Below, one piece after another: positions 1 through 6,124 of a stretch of DNA of 6,124 bases. This stretch comes from Gammaproteobacteria bacterium. GTDB lineage: Bacteria > Pseudomonadota > Gammaproteobacteria > Acidiferrobacterales > Acidiferrobacteraceae. The DNA lies in contig JAPTWT010000083.1 of the NCBI GenBank assembly GCA_028064935.1, positions 1-6,124 of the forward strand. Direction: 5' to 3'. How positions within the stretch are numbered: the first letter of the stretch is position 1; every line of letters starts with the position of its first letter. Made by a program: the position numbers and the translations under genes. The notes beneath the pieces were generated by a model, which was given only the letters and a program-made list of their open reading frames with translations, was not told the DNA's origin and made no database searches.

Positions 1-593
<593 letters not shown>

Positions 594-604
594 TTAAGCG
601 TTCG

Positions 605-898
605 TTATTTGCCGTCGATGATCGCGACTACATCTTCTTCGCGCATGACGAGCAGCTCCTCGGTGCCGACCTTGACCTCGGTCCCGGCGTATTTTCCGAA
701 GAGCACCTTGTCGCCGACCTTGACGTCGAGCGGGCGCACCTCGCCGCTCTCTAGGATCTTGCCTTTGCCCACGGCCACGATCTCGCCCTGGATCGGCTTT
801 TCCTTGGCCGTGTCGGGAATCACGATGCCACCGGCGGACTTCCGCTCTTCTTCCAGGCGGCGCACGATCACGCGGTCGTGCAGGGGGCGAATATTCAT
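605..898 (-). CDS. groS: Co-chaperonin GroES (Hsp10)
   Basis: This is the heptameric lid that caps GroEL and drives the folding cycle in the cytosol. The product starting at the ATG 898-896 is 97 residues, exactly the E. coli length, and begins [14 protein letters not shown]. The mobile loop that contacts GroEL is recognisable as [12 protein letters not shown] (residues ~23-34). [17 protein letters not shown] and the C-terminal [18 protein letters not shown] complete the beta-barrel. The Shine-Dalgarno AGGAG (911-907) lies 8 nt upstream. The frame is open upstream to an ATG at 967 and another at 937. The 937 ATG has its own TAAGGAG at 6 nt and would add [13 protein letters not shown] to the N-terminus. 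I chose 898 because it matches the family start exactly. groEL follows after 26 nt. Transcription should come from the CIRCE-controlled promoter near 1015-1042. Confidence 0.97.
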   Translation of the reverse strand: MNIRPLHDRVIVRRLEEERKSAGGIVIPDTAKEKPIQGEIVAVGKGKILESGEVRPLDVKVGDKVLFGKYAGTEVKVGTEELLVMREEDVVAIIDGK

Positions 899-934
899 GC
901 TCAATTCTCCTGTTTGTGGGTGAGGCTGCGCTTT

Positions 935-950
935 CATAGGAATCTCCTTA
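935..950 (-). promoter_or_regulatory. Second in-frame start with strong Shine-Dalgarno upstream of groES
   Basis: TAAGGAG (950-944) stands 6 nt before an ATG (937-935) that is in frame with groES and has no stop before the canonical start at 898. Used as a start, it would give GroES a 13-residue N-terminal extension. The canonical start has its own AGGAG. The element could be an alternative start, a ribosome standby site or chance; the sequence alone does not decide. Confidence 0.45.
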
Positions 951-988
951 CTCTTAGGAAACCGCAATACCTGGAGTATCCGTGCTTG

Positions 989-1015
989 CTAGCACTCATC
1001 TCAGGTGAGTGCTAA
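989..1015 (-). promoter_or_regulatory. CIRCE operator (HrcA binding site) of groESL
   Basis: On the plus strand the arms are CTAGCACTC (989-997) and GAGTGCTAA (1007-1015), separated by a 9-nt spacer. This is the CIRCE consensus TTAGCACTC-N9-GAGTGCTAA with one change, T to C in the first base of the left arm. The element sits immediately downstream of the -10 box, so bound HrcA would block transcription initiation. In the mRNA it would form a hairpin at the extreme 5' end. HrcA folding is known to depend on GroEL, so this site implies heat-inducible, GroE-feedback control. Confidence 0.95.
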
Positions 1016-1042
1016 TCATAAACAAGGCCAATCTCTTGTCAA
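1015..1042 (-). promoter_or_regulatory. sigma70-type promoter of groESL
   Basis: Read on the minus strand, a perfect -35 TTGACA (1042-1037) is separated by 16 bp from a -10 TATGAT (1020-1015, five of six consensus bases). The predicted transcription start, near 1008, falls inside the CIRCE element, giving a 5' leader of about 110 nt before groES. The -35 box begins only 6 nt beyond the fxsA stop, leaving no room for a terminator, so read-through from fxsA into groESL is possible. No sigma32-type motif is obvious. Confidence 0.8.
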
Positions 1043-1048
1043 GCCCAT

Positions 1049-1459
1049 CTAATCGCGGTACGAGCGAAACCGGCCCTCGAGCGGCTCCCGGGGACCGCCA
1101 CCGGCCATCGGCGGCGACGCCCCCGGCGGGCGCCGCAGGGCGCGCCGCGCGGGCCCCACCAACAAGGCAAGCGCCAGGAGATCCGAGAAGAACCCCGGGA
1201 AGATCAAAAGCAGACCGGCCAGGCCCAGGGCCGCCCCTTCCCAGACCGCCTCGTGCGGGAGCCGGCCGTGAGACAGGGCGGCGCGCACATGGCCAAAGGT
1301 ACGTACCGGCGAAAGCCGCAGCAACGCAAGCCCCGCAACCGGGCCGGCCACCAAAAGCCCCAGGGTCCACCATGGCCCGATCGCCTGCCACACGAGCACG
1401 ATCACGACCACCTCGACGAGCGGCAAAAACACGATAAAACGCAGCAGCCGCGCGATCAT
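1049..1459 (-). CDS. fxsA: FxsA family inner-membrane protein
   Basis: This is a 136-residue membrane protein of the FxsA family, named from E. coli FxsA, which when overproduced relieves F-plasmid exclusion of phage T7. Its cellular role is otherwise poorly defined. Hydrophobic segments lie at about residues 7-24 (FIVFLPLVEVVVIVLV), 29-48 and 75-101. The family-typical LLLIFPGFFSDLLAL near residues 83-97 is present, followed by a basic stretch RRALRR and a Gly/Pro-rich tail. The ATG at 1459-1457 was chosen because it overlaps the upstream hydrolase stop as ATGA, indicating translational coupling, and because the extra residues from further upstream (MAGRRCPRRGAG) do not fit the family. It stands just upstream of the groES promoter, as fxsA does relative to groES in E. 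coli. Family assignment is firm; biochemical function is unknown. Confidence 0.9.
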   Translation of the reverse strand: MIARLLRFIVFLPLVEVVVIVLVWQAIGPWWTLGLLVAGPVAGLALLRLSPVRTFGHVRAALSHGRLPHEAVWEGAALGLAGLLLIFPGFFSDLLALALLVGPARRALRRPPGASPPMAGGGPREPLEGRFRSYRD

Positions 1460-2235
1460 GCCAGCACCCCGGCGCGGACATCGGCGGCCGGCCACAGGGC
1501 ATCGACCTCAGCCAGGATCCTGGGGATGGCCGCCGTGAGGCGATGATCGCCGCCGGCCACGACCTTAAGGCGCTTGTCCGGGGCGTGCACATGGCGCAGA
1601 AAATCCTCGCTCACGGCCAGCGGCACGACCTCATCGCAATCCCCATGGATCATGGTCAACGGGCAGGGGAGGGTGACCGGCACCGACAAGACGTCATGGA
1701 CGGCGGCGTCCTCGATCAGACGGTAGCCGAGCCGATAGACCGTTCCGGGTGGACCATAGGGGTCCGGGAGCGTCAACTGGCCCTCGCTGCGCCATTGCCG
1801 GCGCAGGTCTTGCGAGAGGCCGGCGTAGTAGCGCTGCAGGAAATTGAAGGCCGGGGCGAGCAACACGAGGCCAGCCACCGGGATGCGCCGCGAGCGCGCC
1901 ATGAGCACCGCGAGCCAGGCGCCCAGGCTGGATCCGACAAGGATCAGCGGCCGCGGTGCATAGAGCGCGGCCACCGCGAGCGCGTCCTCGAGCCACCCCG
2001 AGAGGGTCTGCTCCACAAACACCCCGGTCGACGCGCCGTGCGCGGCCAGATCAAAGCGCGCCCACGAATAGCCGCGCGCCTGCGCGTGGCGGGTGAGCGC
2101 CGTGGCCTTTTCACCGGCGCAGTGGGAACGAAAGCCGTGCAGGAACAGTCCAACAGGGCCATAACCTGCGTCAGCCATTCGTCCCCGGATCAGGATATCC
2201 GGACGGGTATTGAGGGAGAACGCGGTCTCGAGCAC
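1456..2235 (-). CDS. Alpha/beta hydrolase (serine hydrolase, ABHD10-like)
   Basis: This is a 259-residue single-domain alpha/beta hydrolase with no signal peptide, so probably cytosolic. The oxyanion-hole motif HGF is at residues 33-35. FDLAAHGAST (61-70) corresponds to the common D-x-x-G-H-G-x-S loop. The nucleophile elbow is GSSLG with Ser103. The acid is probably Asp201 in HGDCDEVVP, and the base His231 in GGDHRL, so the catalytic triad looks complete. Segments such as WLEDALAV and LVGSSLGAWLAVLMAR resemble bacterial relatives of ABHD10 thioesterases/esterases; the substrate cannot be read from sequence. The start is a GTG at 2235-2233: an in-frame TAG lies 9 nt upstream at 2244-2242, so nothing longer is possible. 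An ATG at 2178 (residue 20) is an alternative but would trim the first beta strand. The stop overlaps fxsA by 4 nt, so the two genes form an operon. Confidence 0.9.
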   Translation of the reverse strand: MLETAFSLNTRPDILIRGRMADAGYGPVGLFLHGFRSHCAGEKATALTRHAQARGYSWARFDLAAHGASTGVFVEQTLSGWLEDALAVAALYAPRPLILVGSSLGAWLAVLMARSRRIPVAGLVLLAPAFNFLQRYYAGLSQDLRRQWRSEGQLTLPDPYGPPGTVYRLGYRLIEDAAVHDVLSVPVTLPCPLTMIHGDCDEVVPLAVSEDFLRHVHAPDKRLKVVAGGDHRLTAAIPRILAEVDALWPAADVRAGVLA

Positions 2236-2477
2236 GTAAGGCTATTCCGGATATCAGCAAGAGGTTATGGTATAAGAAGCGCGGCACACACGCGAATTGC
2301 GCGTCCGACGCTACGACGATCCACTTCACTGGCGCCTGCATACTGCGAGCCCCGGCATCAACCGGACCACACCGGCCCGGCGTGGGCCGCGCGGCTTGCA
2401 TGGGACTTTAAGATGCGCGAACCGACAAGGAGTTCCCCGCGCGGCAAGCAGTCGCCGCCCTGCAGCGAGGCCAGGCC
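2236..2477. promoter_or_regulatory. Divergent intergenic region with a candidate extended -10 promoter for cutA
   Basis: These 242 bp separate the leftward hydrolase-fxsA operon from the rightward cutA-dsbD operon and must hold promoters for both. The clearest signal is an AT-rich island, GTTATGGTATAAGAAG (about 2264-2279), in GC-rich surroundings. On the plus strand TGGTATAAG (2268-2276) resembles an extended -10 box without a good -35. On the minus strand the same island reads TTATACCATAA and could serve as a leftward -10. No convincing small gene, tRNA or terminator was seen here. Confidence 0.35.
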
Positions 2478-2798
2478 GTGCCCCAAGAGGCCCTGATCGT
2501 TTTCAGCACCTGCCCGCGAACCGAGGCGCCCGGGATTGCGAACGCGCTTGTGAATGAAAGGCTGGCGGCCTGCGTCAACCTCGTGGATGCCGTGCAATCG
2601 GTGTACCGCTGGCGCGGGCAGGTGGAGACCGCCACGGAAACGCTTTTGATCATTAAAACGACCACGGATCACTATGACGAAATGGAACGGCGCCTGCGGG
2701 CCTTGCACCCCTACGAAGTCCCGGAGATTGTGGCGGTCCCGATCGCCGGCGGCTATCCGCCCTACCTGCAATGGCTTGAAGACACTACTCGCCCTTAG
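2478..2798 (+). CDS. cutA: Divalent-cation tolerance protein CutA
   Basis: This is a 106-residue CutA1 family protein, a small ferredoxin-like-fold subunit that assembles into very stable trimers. In E. coli the locus was linked to copper tolerance, though the molecular function is still debated. The family landmarks are all present: VFSTCPRTEAPGIANALVNE at the N-terminus, LAACVNLV, the aromatic YRWRGQVE, LLIIKTT, and HPYEVPEIVAVPI followed by YLQWLED. The GTG start at 2478 is the only usable ATG/GTG/TTG after an in-frame TAA at 2409, and GAGG (2467-2470) stands 7 nt before it. The length matches the family (about 105-115). Its 3' end overlaps the likely dsbD start by 23 nt, so the two are probably translationally coupled. 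The cutA-dsbD pairing also occurs in E. coli. Confidence 0.95.
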   Translation: MPQEALIVFSTCPRTEAPGIANALVNERLAACVNLVDAVQSVYRWRGQVETATETLLIIKTTTDHYDEMERRLRALHPYEVPEIVAVPIAGGYPPYLQWLEDTTRP

Positions 2799-4611
2799 CC
2801 TCGCGATCACGGCGGTACTGACCACGATCCCCGGCGCGCGCGCCGCCACCCACGGCGGGCCGCTCGCGGCCTTCAAGGCCTTCTTCAGTCATCGCCAGAA
2901 GCCGTTCCTGAAACGCAGCCAGGCCTATCGCCTGACGCTGAGCGCACCCGGCACCAACGAACTGTTGGCCCACTTTCGCATCGCCCGTGGCTATTATCTC
3001 TATCGCAACAAGATCCGCTTCACGCTGGCATCGCCCCGCTATGGCGTGACCCTGGGGCCGGTGGCCATGCCGCCTGCGAGCGTCGAGAAGAACCGGGTCC
3101 TGGGCACGCTGCTCATATACAAGAAGTCCTTTACGTTGCCCCTGCCCTTGACCGGCGCGCACCCCAACCAACGCCTGATCGTTCGCGCCCACTATCAAGG
3201 TTGCGCCATCGCCGGCATCTGTTATCCCCCGGTCACGCACACCCTGGTGGTGCGGCTGCCGGGCCAGACCGCGGCCTTGAACGCGGCCCATGAGGCCCCG
3301 GCGGCGCGCGCGCCCATGGCGCCACGCACCCCGGGCCCCGCTGCCGGGACTTGGTTCTGGGCGATCGTGAGCGCCTTTGGGATCGGATTGCTTTTGACTT
3401 TCACCCCATGCGTCCTGCCCATGATCCCGATCCTGTCTGGCATGCTCGTCGGCCGCGGACAAGAACGTCTCACCAAGCGCCAAGGTGCCGGGCTTTCGGT
3501 CGCCTATGTGCTCGGGACCGCCACCACCTACGCCGGTGCCGGGGCGCTGGCGGGGGCCACCGGCCAACAACTACAGGCCTACTTCGAGAACGCCTGGGGC
3601 ATCGGGCTCCTCAGTTTGCTGTTCGTGCTCATGGCGCTTTCGTTGTTCGATCTCTACACGCTGCAGATGCCAGGCTTCATCCAGAGCCGGATCGCCGCGC
3701 GCAGCGCCGGCGTCAACCGCCGCTCGCTGGCCGGCGCCTACATGCTCGGCCTTGTGTCCGCCCTGGTCGTGGGGGCGTGCGTTTCCCCCCTCCTGGTGTC
3801 AGCGCTGGCTGTGGCGATCTCGAGTCACAGTGCCGGGCTTGGGGCGGCGATCATGTTTAGCATGGCGCTCGGCATGGGTGTGGTGCTGGTGGCCCTGGGT
3901 ATCGGCGCCGGCTACCTCCTGCCCAAGGCCGGCCCCTGGATGGATACCGTCAAATACGCCTTCGGCGTGCTGCTTTTGGGGGTTGCCATCTACCTGCTCG
4001 GGCTCTTGCCGGCGGTGCCCGTGCTGCTGCTATGGGGCATCCTGCTGATCATAGTCGGCGTCTATCTCGGTGGCGGCCGGCTCGAGCCGGGGGCCAGCGG
4101 GTTTCGCAAGCTGCGCGCGGGGCTCGGGGTGGTGTTGCTCGTCTGGGGGGTCCTGGCGCTCGTCGGGGGCCTGCAAGGCAATCGCGACCCCCTGCACCCG
4201 TTGACCTTCCGCAGCGCCGGCGTGACCCGCGCCGGGACCCACGCCCTGACATTCCGCAAGGTCACGTCGCTTGCGGCGCTCGATCAGGCGCTCGCGCGCG
4301 CCGCCCGCTTAAACGAGCCGGCGCTCGTGGATTTTTCGGCAAGCTGGTGCGTGGATTGTACGCGCCTGCGGCGCGAGACCTTCCCCGATCCGCGCGTCCA
4401 AAGGGCGCTGCGCGGCTTTATGCTGATTGAGGCGGATGTGACCGAGAACACACCGGCGACGCGTGCCATGAAGCGGCGGTTCGGGGTTCTCGGGCCACCC
4501 GCGATCCTGTTCTTCTCGGCGCAGGGACGACCCTTGCGCCAAAAAGACTTTTACGGCTACAAGGGTCCACGGGCGCTCGCGCGCCTCGCGCATGAGGTGA
4601 AATCGATATGA
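2776..4611 (+). CDS. dsbD: Thiol:disulfide interchange protein DsbD
   Basis: This inner-membrane reductase takes electrons from cytoplasmic thioredoxin and passes them to periplasmic thiol proteins. From the TTG at 2776 it has 611 residues. A signal peptide begins MKTLLALSLAITAVL, with likely cleavage after ARA at residue 23. The N-terminal periplasmic domain (24 to ~185) carries YQGCAIAGICYPP with Cys143 and Cys149. Eight hydrophobic segments follow (about 193-466), with Cys212 in TFTPCVLPMIP and Cys335 in GACVSPLL. The C-terminal thioredoxin domain (~494-611) has SASWCVDC with Cys525 and Cys528. All six redox cysteines of the three-domain relay are therefore present. An ATG at 2674 in the same frame would overlap cutA by 125 nt and place unrelated residues before the signal peptide, so TTG 2776 is preferred, although it lacks a clear Shine-Dalgarno and probably relies on coupling to cutA. 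The stop overlaps the next gene as ATGA. Confidence 0.95.
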   Translation: MKTLLALSLAITAVLTTIPGARAATHGGPLAAFKAFFSHRQKPFLKRSQAYRLTLSAPGTNELLAHFRIARGYYLYRNKIRFTLASPRYGVTLGPVAMPPASVEKNRVLGTLLIYKKSFTLPLPLTGAHPNQRLIVRAHYQGCAIAGICYPPVTHTLVVRLPGQTAALNAAHEAPAARAPMAPRTPGPAAGTWFWAIVSAFGIGLLLTFTPCVLPMIPILSGMLVGRGQERLTKRQGAGLSVAYVLGTATTYAGAGALAGATGQQLQAYFENAWGIGLLSLLFVLMALSLFDLYTLQMPGFIQSRIAARSAGVNRRSLAGAYMLGLVSALVVGACVSPLLVSALAVAISSHSAGLGAAIMFSMALGMGVVLVALGIGAGYLLPKAGPWMDTVKYAFGVLLLGVAIYLLGLLPAVPVLLLWGILLIIVGVYLGGGRLEPGASGFRKLRAGLGVVLLVWGVLALVGGLQGNRDPLHPLTFRSAGVTRAGTHALTFRKVTSLAALDQALARAARLNEPALVDFSASWCVDCTRLRRETFPDPRVQRALRGFMLIEADVTENTPATRAMKRRFGVLGPPAILFFSAQGRPLRQKDFYGYKGPRALARLAHEVKSI

Positions 4612-5141
4612 AGGGACGCAGTCACGCGGTCTGGGCCGCGGCAGTCATCGGGGCCCTGGCGGCCGGTTTTGCAGTCGGCCGTTACGCGGCGCCCCATGCG
4701 CACGCGCATGCCCGGCACAGCATGCGCGTGCACTTCACCCTGCCCGACCTCGCTGGCAAACCGCGCACCCTCGATCACTGGCCGGCCAAGGTCTACCTGG
4801 TCAATTTCTGGGCCCCCTGGTGCCCGCCATGCCGCGCCGAGATCCCGCTCCTCATTCGCACCGCCCAGGCCGATAAGGCCCGCGGACTCGTGGTGGTCGG
4901 TATCGCCCTGGACCGCAAGGCGAAGGTGGCGCGCTTTGTTCACGCCCACCATATCCCCTATCCGGTGTTGCTCGGTGGAGAGCGCGGGCTTGAGATGCTG
5001 GCCCGCCTCGGGGACATGCAGGGCGCCATCCCGTTTAGTCTGCTGGTCACGCCCCACGGGCGCATCTTAACCGGTCAACTCGGGGCGTTTACCCGGGGCA
5101 CGCTCAAGGCGGCCGTCGCCACCGCGTTTAAGAGACGGTGA
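4608..5141 (+). CDS. TlpA/ResA-type membrane-anchored thioredoxin
   Basis: This is a 177-residue periplasmic thioredoxin-fold protein held by an N-terminal hydrophobic segment (about residues 8-24). FTLPDLAGKPRTLDHW opens the domain in the style of the TlpA/AhpC-TSA group, VNFWAPWCPPC carries the active site Cys72-Pro-Pro-Cys75, and the cis-proline is Pro142 in GAIPFSLLV. CPPC is typical of reducing TlpA-like proteins. A histidine-rich linker (HAHAHARH, residues 30-37) sits between the anchor and the domain, an unusual composition that could bind metal or simply be a spacer. The ATG at 4608 overlaps the dsbD stop by 4 nt, and GAGGTG (4594-4599) lies about 8 nt upstream inside dsbD. The tight coupling suggests DsbD keeps this protein reduced. 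Clients could be cytochrome c maturation or copper-site cysteines; neither can be chosen from sequence. Confidence 0.92.
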   Translation: MKGRSHAVWAAAVIGALAAGFAVGRYAAPHAHAHARHSMRVHFTLPDLAGKPRTLDHWPAKVYLVNFWAPWCPPCRAEIPLLIRTAQADKARGLVVVGIALDRKAKVARFVHAHHIPYPVLLGGERGLEMLARLGDMQGAIPFSLLVTPHGRILTGQLGAFTRGTLKAAVATAFKRR

Positions 5142-5173
5142 TTTGCCGGGAATTGCGGCGAAAAGCGGGTAAC

Positions 5174-5202
5174 TGGACAAGAACGGCGGATACGGGCACA
5201 AT
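5174..5202 (+). promoter_or_regulatory. Candidate sigma70 promoter for aroQ-accB
   Basis: TGGACA (5174-5179, five of six -35 consensus bases) is separated by 17 bp from CACAAT (5197-5202, four of six -10 bases). It lies in the 93-bp gap between the thioredoxin gene and aroQ, with an expected start near 5209 and a leader of about 25 nt. No strong terminator precedes it, so aroQ may also receive transcripts from the cutA-dsbD operon. A perfect 10-bp palindrome GGGACGTCCC (5213-5222) follows just downstream and could be an operator or chance. Confidence 0.5.
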
Positions 5203-5234
5203 GCGCGCACCGGGGACGTCCCGGCGGGAAACGC

Positions 5235-5679
5235 ATGGCTGATCTGCTCGTACTGAATGGTCCCAACCTCAATCTCCTCGGCACCCGCGAGCCGCGCCAT
5301 TACGGCACCGACACCCTGGCCGTGATTGAGGGGCGCCTGGCGGCGCTGGCCGCCGACATCGGACACAGCATCGCGTTTTTTGCAGAGCAATGCCGAACAC
5401 GAGCTCATCGCGCGCATCCATGAGGCGGCCACCGACGGCACGCGCGCCATCATCTTCAATCCCGCGGCGTTTACCCATACGAGCGTCGCCCTGCGCGACG
5501 CCCTGGGGGCGATCGGGTTGCCGTTCATCGAGGTCCATCTCTCAAACATCCACGCCCGCGAGCCGTTCCGCAACCGATCCTACTTCTCGGATATCGCCGC
5601 CGGCACGATCAGCGGGCTCGGCGCCTTGGGTTATGAGCTGGCCCTGATGGCGGCCATTTCCTACTTGCAACCTAGGTAA
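5235..5679 (+). pseudogene. aroQ: 3-dehydroquinate dehydratase, type II (AroQ), split by a single-base frameshift
   Basis: The type II dehydroquinase converts 3-dehydroquinate to 3-dehydroshikimate in the shikimate pathway. The ATG at 5235 (with GGGA about 6 nt upstream) opens [20 protein letters not shown] in one frame. After the T6 run at 5376-5381 homology continues in the +1 frame, while the original frame ends at a TGA at 5421-5423. Removing one T gives [18 protein letters not shown], matching relatives such as the Pseudomonas enzyme, and a normal 147-residue protein. In the repaired numbering the active-site residues are present: Arg18, Tyr23, Asn75 and His81 in NPAAFTHTS, Asp88, His101 in [14 protein letters not shown], and Arg112. 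With everything else intact, a homopolymer sequencing error is more likely than true gene loss. accB follows after 7 nt, the usual aroQ-accB order. Confidence 0.93.
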
Positions 5680-5686
5680 ACATCCC

Positions 5687-6124
5687 GTGGACATCCGCAA
5701 AGTCAAAAAACTGATCGAAATGCTCGAGGCCTCGCACCTGGGCGAGATCGAGATCAAGGAGGGGGAGGAGTCGATCCGCATCAGCCGGGGATCCTCGGCA
5801 GCCGCCGTGCCGGCCGCCCCGGTACCGATGTCGGCCCCGCTGGCCCCGGCAGTCGCCCCGGCGGCGGCAAGCGCCGAACCGATGGCCGCGAAGCCCATGC
5901 CGAACGGGCATCCCGTGTGCTCGCCCATGGTCGGCACGTTTTATCGCGCGCCATCGCCGGATGCCCAGCCGTTCGTGGAGGTCGGCACCTCCGTGAACGT
6001 CGGGGATCCGCTGTGCATCATCGAGGCCATGAAGATGCTAAACGAGATCGAGGCCGACCGCGCCGGGGTGATCAAGGCCGTCCTCAAGGAAAATGGCCAG
6101 CCCGTCGAGTACGGCGAAACGCTG
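5687..6124 (+). CDS. accB: Biotin carboxyl carrier protein of acetyl-CoA carboxylase (AccB), C-terminus cut by window end
   Basis: AccB carries the biotin that shuttles carboxylate between biotin carboxylase (AccC) and carboxyltransferase (AccA/AccD) in the first step of fatty-acid synthesis. The 146 visible residues begin [14 protein letters not shown], like E. coli AccB, followed by [17 protein letters not shown] flexible Ala/Pro-rich linker (about 37-72) leads to the biotinyl domain: [34 protein letters not shown] with biotin attachment at Lys116, and [26 protein letters not shown]. Compared with the E. coli protein (156 residues), only a few terminal residues should lie beyond the window. 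The start is the GTG at 5687, fixed by the conserved MDIRK N-terminus; the Shine-Dalgarno is weak (TAGGT at 5673-5677). It lies 7 nt after aroQ, and accC would be expected next. Confidence 0.97.
   Translation, partial: MDIRKVKKLIEMLEASHLGEIEIKEGEESIRISRGSSAAAVPAAPVPMSAPLAPAVAPAAASAEPMAAKPMPNGHPVCSPMVGTFYRAPSPDAQPFVEVGTSVNVGDPLCIIEAMKMLNEIEADRAGVIKAVLKENGQPVEYGETL

Noticed and set aside
2281..2477. Possible small gene or RNA between the divergent operons
   Set aside because: The short open frames here lack a Shine-Dalgarno and resemble nothing; no tRNA-like T-loop or other RNA signature is visible.
1543..2496. Open frame of 317 codons on the plus strand opposite the alpha/beta hydrolase
   Set aside because: Antisense to a gene with a full catalytic triad; the translation is low-complexity Arg/Gly/Ala with no motif, and it ends just inside cutA.
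2785..3570. Open frame of 261 codons on the minus strand opposite dsbD
   Set aside because: Antisense to the DsbD N-terminal half; Gly/Arg/Gln-rich with no domain.
5119..5175. Possible terminator after the TlpA-like gene
   Set aside because: Only 4-5 bp stems (CACCG/CGGTG and GCCG/CGGC) with no following T run; too weak to call.
5376..5382. TTTTTTG as a classic -1 ribosomal frameshift site in aroQ
   Set aside because: The shift needed to restore AroQ is +1 (one base skipped), not -1, and no known dehydroquinase uses programmed frameshifting; a homopolymer error explains it more simply.

Overview
This is a GC-rich (roughly 60-65% by eye) bacterial chromosomal segment carrying housekeeping genes. 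The gene content and order (groEL-groES-fxsA next to cutA-dsbD, then aroQ-accB) point to a gammaproteobacterium. E. coli has a related neighbourhood around groSL, fxsA, cutA and dsbD. Unlike E. coli, this organism carries a CIRCE operator at groESL, which implies HrcA-type heat-shock control. The combination fits deep-branching, often sulfur- or iron-oxidising gammaproteobacteria, but the genus cannot be settled from the sequence.

Layout: the left part (about 1-2235) is read on the minus strand in the order alpha/beta hydrolase, fxsA, groES, groEL. The hydrolase stop and the fxsA start overlap as ATGA. Just past fxsA lies a strong sigma70-type promoter with a CIRCE inverted repeat directly downstream of its -10 box, followed by groES and the first ~180 codons of groEL. 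A 242-bp divergent intergenic region (2236-2477) separates this from the right part, read on the plus strand: cutA, dsbD (TTG start overlapping cutA), a TlpA-type thioredoxin (ATGA overlap with dsbD), then, after a 93-bp gap with a candidate promoter, aroQ and accB. accB runs off the window end lacking only a few residues.

How the genes work together: GroES/GroEL form the cytosolic chaperonin. DsbD carries electrons from cytoplasmic thioredoxin across the inner membrane, and the adjacent membrane-anchored CPPC thioredoxin is its likely periplasmic client. CutA is a small trimeric protein historically tied to divalent-cation tolerance. AroQ (shikimate pathway) and AccB (fatty-acid synthesis) form the start of a biosynthetic operon that normally continues into accC.

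Two anomalies look like sequence or assembly problems rather than new biology. First, the 42 bases at the left edge are an exact inverted copy of groEL positions 241-282, so the groEL reading frame is not native beyond codon ~179. Second, aroQ is split by one extra T in a T6 run at 5376-5381. I see no sign of a previously undescribed system; the window is an ordinary core-genome region with a few details worth checking.
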